The notes below the pieces were generated by a model. The model was not told where the DNA came from and made no database searches. It worked only from the letters and a program-made list of their open reading frames with translations. This document shows, one piece after another, positions 1 to 4,945 of a stretch of 5,916 nucleotides of DNA; within the stretch, counting starts at the first letter, position 1, and every line of letters begins with the position of its first letter. This stretch comes from Spirochaetia bacterium (lineage in GTDB: Bacteria > Spirochaetota > Spirochaetia > Treponematales > Breznakiellaceae): positions 1 to 5,916 of the forward strand of contig BOBW01000097.1 of NCBI GenBank assembly GCA_026002595.1. The letters are read 5' to 3'. The position numbers and the translations under genes were made by a program.

Positions 1-638
1 TGGACCTTGGGGCTGATATCGTGGTCGCAAGCGGTACCAAATATTTGGCCGGCCATAATGATTCCCTTGCGGGTTTTATCGTTCATTCCAATGACAAACT
101 TGAAGCGGATCTGCGGAACGCGCAGAAAAGCGAAGGGGCCAGCCTTTCACCCTTTGACGCATGGCTGACCCTGCGGGGGCTTCAGACTTTGGCGATCAGA
201 ATGGAACGGCACGACAAAAATGCCCGCGTCATCGCAGAATGGCTGCGCAGACAGGATCGGGTAGAAAAGGTTTTCTATACCGGCTTTGAGGATCATCCCC
301 AGTATCAGCTTTCCTGTTCCCAGGCGCGGGGTCACGGTGGAATGATTTCCTTCTACTTTAAAAATCCCGCGGATGCGGCGGTACTGCTTCGCAGTGTTAC
401 TGTGATCCTCTTTGCCGAAAGTCTGGGGGGCGTACAATCACTGATCACCTATCCCTTGGTGCAAACCCATAACGCCATACCTGAGGCGATGCGGCTTTCC
501 GCCGGTGTCAACGACAAACTGATGCGTCTTTCCGTGGGGATTGAGGATGTGAATGATCTTATTGCCGATCTTGATGCGGCATTTGCCCAATGTGAAAAGG
601 AAGATCCGACAGGCCGAAGTTTCGAAGGAAACAAATGA
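1..638 (+). CDS. Cystathionine gamma-synthase/beta-lyase family PLP enzyme (C-terminal part, 5' end outside window)
   Basis: The reading frame is open from base 3 to the TGA at 636-638, about 211 residues. The family is usually 380-400 residues, so roughly the N-terminal half is missing at the window edge. The GTG at 21 is internal, because the residues before it (DLGADI) already match the family. The segment ASGTKYLAGHND is the PLP-lysine motif (family form SxTKYxxGHxD), with the Schiff-base lysine at codon 39-41. Near the C-terminus, SLGGVQSLITYP and LMRLSVGIEDVNDLIADL are the substrate-carboxylate binding and closing helix signatures of the Cys/Met-metabolism PLP family. Such cytosolic enzymes make or cleave cystathionine or related thioethers in transsulfuration. 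Which reaction applies cannot be told from this half. The stop overlaps the start region of the following Rrf2 gene, implying one operon that couples sulfur amino-acid metabolism to two regulators. Confidence 0.92.
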   Translation, partial: DLGADIVVASGTKYLAGHNDSLAGFIVHSNDKLEADLRNAQKSEGASLSPFDAWLTLRGLQTLAIRMERHDKNARVIAEWLRRQDRVEKVFYTGFEDHPQYQLSCSQARGHGGMISFYFKNPADAAVLLRSVTVILFAESLGGVQSLITYPLVQTHNAIPEAMRLSAGVNDKLMRLSVGIEDVNDLIADLDAAFAQCEKEDPTGRSFEGNK

Positions 639-1069
639 TGAGAATCTCTACTAAAGGCCGTTATTCGCTGGAAGCGCTCCTCTATATGGCGCTGTTGCCC
701 GAGGGCGAATATTCAAGCACCCGATCCATTGCGGAACACACCGGCATCTCTGACGGCTATCTGGAACAGCTTTTTATTCCCCTGCGGAAGGCCGGGATCA
801 TAGAGGGAATCCGGGGCCCCCAGGGGGGATATTTGCCGGGAAGGGAAATTGACAGTATCACTGTGGGGGACATTCTGCGGGCCGTGGAGGGTTCCATGGA
901 ACTGGTGGACTGCGTTACTTCCACGAGCTGCCCGGTACGGGACAGATGTGTTTCCCGGCATACCTGGAGCGAACTTTACGAAGAAATAAGCGGCTGCATT
1001 GATTCAATTACCCTGAAGGACCTGACGGAAAACTTCCAGACCATGGACCAGCTGGAGTACGCAATATGA
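638..1069 (+). CDS. Rrf2-family transcriptional regulator with IscR-like cysteine cluster
   Basis: A 143-residue winged-helix repressor. MRISTKGRYSLEALL is the canonical Rrf2 N-terminus. Residues 28-65 form the helix-turn-helix and wing (SIAEHTGISDGYLEQL, then RGPQGGYLP). C92, C98 and C104 follow in C-x5-C-x5-C spacing, the same numbering as the [2Fe-2S] ligands of E. coli IscR, so an Fe-S cluster is likely. The IscR histidine ligand at 107 is Arg here, and a His sits one position later (H108). Two adjacent ATGs exist (635 and 638). I chose 638 because AAGGAA at 625-630 is better spaced from it and the numbering then matches IscR. The gene overlaps the upstream PLP-enzyme stop and shares an ATGA overlap with the next Rrf2 gene. 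It probably senses Fe-S or redox status and regulates Fe-S or sulfur genes. Its targets are not visible here. Confidence 0.9.
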   Translation: MRISTKGRYSLEALLYMALLPEGEYSSTRSIAEHTGISDGYLEQLFIPLRKAGIIEGIRGPQGGYLPGREIDSITVGDILRAVEGSMELVDCVTSTSCPVRDRCVSRHTWSELYEEISGCIDSITLKDLTENFQTMDQLEYAI

Positions 1070-1500
1070 AAATTTCCACCCGCGGACGCTATGGGGTCAG
1101 GCTCCTCATCGACCTTGCGGAACATACCGGTGAATCCCATGTGTCCCTGGCAAGCGTGGCGGAACGGCAGGCAATTTCGATCCGTTACCTTGAGCAGGTC
1201 GCAGTAATACTGCGCCGATCCGGCTTTATCCGTTCCGTCAAGGGAGCTTCCGGGGGCTATGCCCTGGCAAAACGTCCTGAGGATATCGTTCTTGGAGACG
1301 CCCTGCGGGTGCTGGAAGGCGATATGCTGGTTGTCGATCCCCCCATTCCCAATACCCCGGAAACAAAGCTCCAGCGCTGCATCAGAACTACGGTCTTCGA
1401 CCGGCTTAATGAACGGATCGCTGCTGTTATCGACAGGAAGGTTCTTTCTTCCATACTCGGCACCGTTGATCCTGACGAATCATACATGTATTTTATTTAA
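1066..1500 (+). CDS. Rrf2-family transcriptional regulator lacking the Fe-S cysteines (CymR-like)
   Basis: A 144-residue protein with the Rrf2 start MKISTRGRYGVRLLIDLA, a helix-turn-helix around residues 27-50 (SVAERQAISIRYLEQV) and the wing motif KGASGGYAL at 59-67. The region that binds a cluster in IscR is replaced by a proline-rich stretch (DPPIPNTPETK). Only one cysteine remains, C105. This is the pattern of cluster-free Rrf2 proteins such as the cysteine-metabolism repressor CymR; equating the function with CymR is inference. It starts within the stop of the preceding paralogue (ATGA at 1066-1069), with GGAG at 1054-1057 as ribosome binding site. The two neighbours are clearly alike in the DNA-binding half (YLEQ, GGY, VLEG/AVEG) but diverge afterwards. 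That suggests an old duplication and possibly heterodimers or split sensing. It ends the first operon. Confidence 0.88.
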   Translation: MKISTRGRYGVRLLIDLAEHTGESHVSLASVAERQAISIRYLEQVAVILRRSGFIRSVKGASGGYALAKRPEDIVLGDALRVLEGDMLVVDPPIPNTPETKLQRCIRTTVFDRLNERIAAVIDRKVLSSILGTVDPDESYMYFI

Positions 1501-1545
1501 TACCATTCAGAGATACTCACCCTTGGATTTTCTCATTACAGGAGC

Positions 1546-1575
1546 TTGACCGCCGAAGCCAAATAAACCTATAAT
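1546..1575 (+). promoter_or_regulatory. Near-consensus sigma-70 promoter for the DUF2284 gene
   Basis: TTGACC (1546-1551) and a perfect TATAAT (1570-1575) are separated by 18 bp in the 128-bp gap after the second Rrf2 gene. Transcription would start around 1582, giving a leader of roughly 45 nt before the ATG at 1629. This is the strongest promoter-like match I see in the window. Confidence 0.72.
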
Positions 1576-1580
1576 CAAAA

Positions 1581-1620
1581 ATTAAGGGATTTTGCCCATA
1601 TTGCGCCTGCATTAAGGGAT
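1581..1620 (+). repeat. Direct repeat ATTAAGGGAT x2, offset 30 bp, in the leader
   Basis: ATTAAGGGAT occurs exactly at 1581-1590 and again at 1611-1620, a 30-bp periodicity close to three helical turns. The first copy overlaps the predicted transcription start. The second supplies the ribosome binding site (AAGGGA at 1614-1619, 9 nt before the ATG at 1629). It could be a paired regulator site or a chance duplication of a Shine-Dalgarno-like word. Confidence 0.5.
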
Positions 1621-1628
1621 ATTATGGA

Positions 1629-2144
1629 ATGAAAGAACTATTGGAAGCGGCCCTGGCAAACCGGGCCCATGAGTATGCGGCAATCCCCACCTCCGCCCTG
1701 ACCTTTGTTCCGGAATTGCTCAAAGCCTGTGAATCAAATATATGCGGAAATTATAACAAAAACTGGGCCTGCCCGCCGGGGGTTGGCACTATGGAGGAGC
1801 AGCGCCGGAAAATACTGGCCTGGGCCAATGCCATGGTCTTTACCACCAGGTATCAGTTGGAGGATTCCTTTGATATTGAGGGGATGACCGAGGCCAAGCA
1901 CATTCACGACCGGCTTACCCGGGAAATGCGCGAAAAATTTGGCGACCGGCCGATTTACGGCGCCGGGGGCTGCAACATATGCGACAAGTGCGCCTACCCC
2001 GAGCCCTGCCGGAACCCTGGGAAGGTCTATTCTTCGATTGAAGCCGCAGGCATCAACGTGACGGAATTGAGCTATGCCGCAGGGATCAAGTATAATAACG
2101 GGGAGAACACGGTAACCTATTTTTCCATGATCCTTTATAACTAG
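1629..2144 (+). CDS. DUF2284 cysteine-rich, probably metal-binding protein
   Basis: A 171-residue soluble protein with no signal peptide or membrane segment. Seven cysteines fall in two groups. C34, C39 and C48 lie in CESNICGNYNKNWACPPG, the DUF2284 signature that ends in CPPG. C115, C118, C121 and C127 lie in GGCNICDKCAYPEPCRNP, with ferredoxin-like spacing C-x2-C-x2-C-x5-C. The second group could hold a [4Fe-4S] cluster; the family's biochemical role is not established as far as I know. DUF2284 genes often sit near corrinoid methyltransferase systems, and here the next gene is a corrinoid protein, so a role in electron supply, maturation or activation of that system is inferred. The start ATG at 1629 is chosen from the AAGGGA site at 1614-1619. 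An ATG at 1624 opens only a two-codon frame (ATG GAA TGA). Confidence 0.85.
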   Translation: MKELLEAALANRAHEYAAIPTSALTFVPELLKACESNICGNYNKNWACPPGVGTMEEQRRKILAWANAMVFTTRYQLEDSFDIEGMTEAKHIHDRLTREMREKFGDRPIYGAGGCNICDKCAYPEPCRNPGKVYSSIEAAGINVTELSYAAGIKYNNGENTVTYFSMILYN

Positions 2145-2147
2145 CGT

Positions 2148-2176
2148 TTGTCTATAGTGTAGATATACTATATACT
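2148..2176 (+). promoter_or_regulatory. Candidate promoter overlapped by an inverted repeat (operator)
   Basis: TTGTCT (2148-2153) and TATACT (2171-2176) are 17 bp apart, a plausible sigma-70 promoter for the corrinoid protein gene. The spacer and -10 edge are occupied by an inverted repeat: TATAGTGTA at 2153-2161 and TATACTATA at 2164-2172, nine base pairs with one non-Watson-Crick position around a 2-bp centre. A dimeric repressor bound here would block the promoter. AT-rich palindromes can arise by chance, so confidence is moderate. Confidence 0.45.
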
Positions 2177-2208
2177 TGGTTGATACTTTATATTAAAGGG
2201 GCGTGAAC

Positions 2209-2853
2209 ATGAGCGATTTTTCCGGTAATTTTAACGAGATTTCCGAGCTTCTGCAAAAGGGAAAGGCGAAGGATATCGTAGGCGCCGTTCAAAAGGCGCT
2301 GGACTCAGGGGCCTCCGCTGCGGATATTCTGGAAAAGGGTCTGATTTCGGGGATGAACATTGTGGGCGGTAAGTTCAGGGAAGGCCAGGTTTTTGTGCCC
2401 GAGGTACTGATTGCGGCGCGGGCCATGAACCATGCTTCGGCGGCCCTTAAACCCGCATTGGCGCAGGCAGGGGTCCAGCCCGTGGGGAAGGCGATTGTCT
2501 GTACCGTCAAGGGGGATCTCCACGACATCGGTAAAAACCTGGTCAAGATGATGATCGAAGGCAAGGGGATCGAGGTACTCGATCTGGGAGTGGACTGCCC
2601 GGAGACGAAGATCGTCGATGCCGTCCGGGACTCAGGCGCCAAGGTTTTGTGCCTGTCCGCCCTGCTGACCACCACCATGATGGCCCAGCGGGATGTGGTC
2701 GATGCCCTGAAAGCCGCAAATCTGCGGGACAAGGTAAAAATTATGGTGGGAGGCGCCCCGGTAACCCAGAGTTTTGCGGAAGAAATCGGCGCCGATTCCT
2801 ATACCCCCGATGCGGCTTCCGCGGCGGAAGTGTGCAGGGCCTATTATAACTAA
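2209..2853 (+). CDS. Methyltransferase cognate corrinoid (B12-binding) protein
   Basis: A 214-residue cytosolic protein with the two-domain layout of MtaC/MtbC/MttC-type methyl carriers. Residues 1-90 form the helical cap domain (typical GMNIVGGKFREGQVFVPEVL). Residues 95-214 form the Rossmann B12-binding domain. D103-L-H105-D-I-G108 is the DxHxxG motif, where H105 is the lower cobalt ligand. SALLTTTM (150-157) and GGAP (181-184) complete the corrinoid site. It accepts a methyl group from a substrate-specific methyltransferase on Co(I) and passes it to a second methyltransferase. The SALLTTTM form looks closer to methylamine/methoxy-aromatic type carriers than to MtaC (TALMTTTM), so the substrate is uncertain. 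The start is the ATG at 2209, preceded by AAAGGGG at 2195-2201. The GTG at 2203 lies too close to that site. The activator gene follows after 9 bp. Confidence 0.93.
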   Translation: MSDFSGNFNEISELLQKGKAKDIVGAVQKALDSGASAADILEKGLISGMNIVGGKFREGQVFVPEVLIAARAMNHASAALKPALAQAGVQPVGKAIVCTVKGDLHDIGKNLVKMMIEGKGIEVLDLGVDCPETKIVDAVRDSGAKVLCLSALLTTTMMAQRDVVDALKAANLRDKVKIMVGGAPVTQSFAEEIGADSYTPDAASAAEVCRAYYN

Positions 2854-2862
2854 AGCAAATCG

Positions 2863-4368
2863 GTGAAAATAAGCCTTTGGGATGCTTCCCGCGGAAACTA
2901 TGTTTCTGAGTCCTGCGAAGCGGCAGAGACAGAGACGGTGCTGTCCGCCCTGGCCCGCTCAGGCTTTGCCCTGAGCGCCCCCTGCGGCGGCCGGGGTATC
3001 TGCGGGAAATGCAGGATGCGGCTTGTCACGGGGACGATCCGGGGCGATACCCCGGATGGGGCGGGGGTATTTTTAGCCTGCCGCGCCGTGCCCCTGACGG
3101 ACATCACAATCGCCCCGGTCTTTGACGAAGGGTTTGTCGAAAACGAAGTGTCCGCTTCGGCGGCGGCCGGTAAGGGCCCCGGGTTGAAAATGAAAAAGGC
3201 CGGGGCGGCGATAGACATCGGCACCACCACCATATCGGCCCAGCTGGTCGATCTGGATACTTCAGCTATCGTGGACACCTTTTCTGAGCTCAATAATCAA
3301 AGGGCCTTCGGCGCCGATGTGATGAGCCGGATACAGGCTGCCGTCACGGGCAAGACCGCGGAGCTTTTCAATCTGGTCAACAAACAGACAAAAAAGATCC
3401 TCGATACTTTTATCGAAAAATACCAATTGGAAAAAATAGAAACACTGTCGGTAAGCGGCAATACCACCATGCTCCACCTTTTTCTGAATACCGATCCCTC
3501 AGGCATGGGGCAGATTCCCTTTAGCCCTGTTTTTTTGGAGGAGCGGGAACTGGCAGGTTCCGTTTTGGGCATCCCTGCGGAGTGGGTTATCCTGCTGCCC
3601 GGCATTTCCGCCTTTATCGGCGGCGACATTGTTTCGGGCCTTGCTTTTCTGGACATACTTAATTCCGGGAAAACCGCCATGCTTATTGACATCGGCACCA
3701 ATGGGGAAATAGCTCTGTTCAAGGGGGCTGAGCTTTTCTGCTGCTCCGCCGCCGCCGGACCCGCCTTTGAGGGAGCGGAGATTTCCTGCGGTATCGGCAG
3801 TGTCCGGGGAGCGATAAACCGGATAGAAGACGCAGGGGGGAAGCTCTCGTATACCACCATCGGGAACGCGCCGCCCCTGGGTATCTGCGGCAGCGGCCTC
3901 ATCGACGCCATCGCCCTTATGCTGAAGGCGGGGTTCATTGACGGCGGAGGCGCCTTTTGTGATGACGCATCAGCGGGCTTTGCCATTGCGGAGGGGATTA
4001 GCCTGGTGAACCGGGATGTGCGGCAGTTTCAGCTTGCCAAGAGCGCGATCCTTTCGGGGATAAAAATTCTCTGCAAAAACGCCGGGCTAAGGCCTGCGGA
4101 CATTGACTGCGTATATATCGCCGGGGGGCTGGGTTTCTTTATCGATAAGCAGAATGCCGTGACCGCCGGGCTTTTGCCGGAGGAATTTCTTGGGAAGATC
4201 GCGGTCTGCGGCAACTTGAGCCTTAAGGGTGCGGTACAGTGCCTTTTGGATACCGCCTTTCTGCCAAAGTGCCGGAGGATTATTGAAAAAAGCCGGGTCA
4301 TGGATCTGGCCGCGGACCCCCTCTTTATGGACGCCTTTGCGGAGAATATGCTTTTTATACCGGACTGA
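2863..4368 (+). CDS. Corrinoid-activating ATPase with N-terminal 2Fe-2S domain (RACo-type, DUF4445)
   Basis: A 501-residue protein. Residues 1-85 are a plant-type ferredoxin domain with ligands C41, C47, C50 and C73 (C-x5-C-x2-C-x22-C, in CGGRGICGKC). An ASKHA-type ATPase follows: AAIDIGTTTISAQLVDL at 115-131, AFGADVMSRI, SGNTTMLHLFL, then the second phosphate loop MLIDIGTNGEIALF from 273, GPAFEGAEISCGIG near 299-312 and YIAGGLGFFID near 418-428. RACo-type proteins reduce inactive Co(II) corrinoid proteins to Co(I) using ATP and an electron passed through the Fe-S centre. At 501 residues it is shorter than RACo of acetogens (about 630), mostly through a compact linker (85-112) and other shortenings. 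The start is GTG at 2863 with no good Shine-Dalgarno, 9 bp after the corrinoid protein stop, so translational coupling is likely. The adjacent corrinoid protein is the natural substrate. Confidence 0.92.
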   Translation: MKISLWDASRGNYVSESCEAAETETVLSALARSGFALSAPCGGRGICGKCRMRLVTGTIRGDTPDGAGVFLACRAVPLTDITIAPVFDEGFVENEVSASAAAGKGPGLKMKKAGAAIDIGTTTISAQLVDLDTSAIVDTFSELNNQRAFGADVMSRIQAAVTGKTAELFNLVNKQTKKILDTFIEKYQLEKIETLSVSGNTTMLHLFLNTDPSGMGQIPFSPVFLEERELAGSVLGIPAEWVILLPGISAFIGGDIVSGLAFLDILNSGKTAMLIDIGTNGEIALFKGAELFCCSAAAGPAFEGAEISCGIGSVRGAINRIEDAGGKLSYTTIGNAPPLGICGSGLIDAIALMLKAGFIDGGGAFCDDASAGFAIAEGISLVNRDVRQFQLAKSAILSGIKILCKNAGLRPADIDCVYIAGGLGFFIDKQNAVTAGLLPEEFLGKIAVCGNLSLKGAVQCLLDTAFLPKCRRIIEKSRVMDLAADPLFMDAFAENMLFIPD

Positions 4369-4391
4369 CCTCGATTGGGAATACCCTAATC

Positions 4392-4410
4392 CCCGCCCAC
4401 CTACAGCGGG
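4392..4410. terminator. Weak hairpin in the convergent gap after the activator gene
   Basis: CCCGC (4392-4396) and GCGGG (4406-4410) can form a 5-bp GC stem around a 9-nt loop, 24 bp after the activator stop. No T-run follows on either strand, so it is at best a weak or factor-assisted terminator between the convergent transcripts. Confidence 0.2.
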
Positions 4411-4431
4411 CAAATTCTACCTTACCTTGTT

Positions 4432-4662
4432 TTATTCCGTAAGCGCCATTTCACGCCGTACCATGTCGCTGATAATCTCCGTAGGAGATTGCTTGGTAGC
4501 CAACATCTTCGACGTTAAGTACTGCGCGGATAACTGGTCAAGAAAGACCATCATATTACGGTGCTTTATAAATGGCCCTTGGACAGAAGGGTCTACATCT
4601 GGGGTGGTTTCCGTTAAAAGTTTATCAAGTTCGTATGCTTCTTCTTCGGTCATATCAGACAT
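4432..4662 (-). CDS. Small antitoxin-like protein
   Basis: A 76-residue acidic protein beginning MSDMTEEEAYELDKLL, with a C-terminal segment SPTEIISDMVRREMA. That tail resembles the short DNA-binding/dimerisation helices of antitoxins that end in a 'PxEIIxxxVRxE' pattern. I recognise the general layout (MTxEEAxxLD N-terminus, central hydrophobic DQLSAQYL, PTEII tail) from small antitoxins encoded just downstream of a compact toxin, but I cannot name the family securely. The upstream - strand sequence encodes a toxin-like remnant overlapping this start by 8 bp. Two starts are possible: ATG at 4662, 12 nt after AGAGG (a slightly long spacing), or ATG at 4653, one base past the remnant's stop, giving MTEEEA. 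No toxin gene follows downstream. The gene converges on the corrinoid activator gene, with 63 bp between their stops. Confidence 0.62.
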   Translation of the reverse strand: MSDMTEEEAYELDKLLTETTPDVDPSVQGPFIKHRNMMVFLDQLSAQYLTSKMLATKQSPTEIISDMVRREMALTE

Positions 4663-4822
4663 ATCCGTTGTTTTCCTCTAAATTACTATTCCGATCAAAC
4701 CCAATAAGCAAATATTTGTTGGCATATTTGGGCATTAAGCCATCAAACAAAACCATTGACATAGCACAGAGAATGTCGTCCTTCGGAATGTGGTGGTCAA
4801 ATGCCGACCGGTTAAACTCATA
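4655..4822 (-). pseudogene. Degraded toxin-like gene paired with the antitoxin-like gene
   Basis: Reading the - strand from 4822 to the TGA at 4657-4655 gives about 55 residues: YEFNRSAFDHHIPKDDI..., then NKYLLIGFDRNSNLEENNGYV. The pattern EF-x3-AF-x-H-x-I-x3-DI followed by NKYLLIGFD matches, from memory, small toxins encoded directly upstream of antitoxins like the neighbour. Two defects are visible. There is no start codon in this frame, and an ATG at 4821-4819 lies one base out of frame, as if a base were lost just after the start (ATG-GAG becoming ATGAG). Such toxins also usually continue after GFDxxxNxLE with some 20-25 more residues, which are absent. The frame stops within the antitoxin start (8-bp overlap), as in intact pairs. 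I read it as an inactivated toxin. A sequencing error or an internal start remain possible. Confidence 0.5.
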
Positions 4823-4827
4823 AGAAT

Positions 4828-4898
4828 TTAACCACGGACCACACGAAAAACACGAACTAAATGATCTTTTTGGTGTGGTTCGTGTTGTTCGTGGTTAA
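4828..4898. repeat. Long imperfect inverted repeat (possible terminator or mobile-repeat remnant)
   Basis: The arm at 4828-4854 (TTAACCACGGACCACACGAA...) pairs with 4872-4898 (...TTCGTGTTGTTCGTGGTTAA) as about 27 positions with four mismatches and one G-T pair, around a 17-nt loop. Each arm is itself built of short repeated units of the ACCACACGAA type. It lies 47 bp beyond the stop of the - strand mtaB gene and just upstream of the toxin remnant. It could end mtaB transcription, or be one copy of a dispersed intergenic palindrome; the sequence alone does not decide. Confidence 0.7.
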
Positions 4899-4945
4899 TT
4901 AATGTCTATTTTGGAACTACTTCACGTGTTCTTTTTTGTCCCTTC

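Noticed and set aside
1259..1549. Open + strand frame overlapping the second Rrf2 gene and running past its stop
   Set aside because: Out of frame with the clear Rrf2 protein, no family resemblance, and it runs into the promoter region at 1546.
2203..2208. GTG at 2203 as start of the corrinoid protein
   Set aside because: Only one base separates it from the AAAGGGG site, whereas the ATG at 2209 has normal spacing.
2289..2732. Open frame on the - strand inside the corrinoid protein gene
   Set aside because: Antisense of the B12-binding domain; low-complexity composition, no ribosome binding site or family motif.
3297..3986. Long open frame on the - strand inside the activator gene
   Set aside because: It is fully covered by the well-conserved activator on the + strand. 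The translation is Ser/Pro/Met-rich with no recognisable motif, as expected from an antisense shadow.
4229..4823. Two + strand open frames across the gap after the activator gene
   Set aside because: The translations show no domain and lie antisense to the antitoxin-like gene and toxin remnant, which have better motif support.
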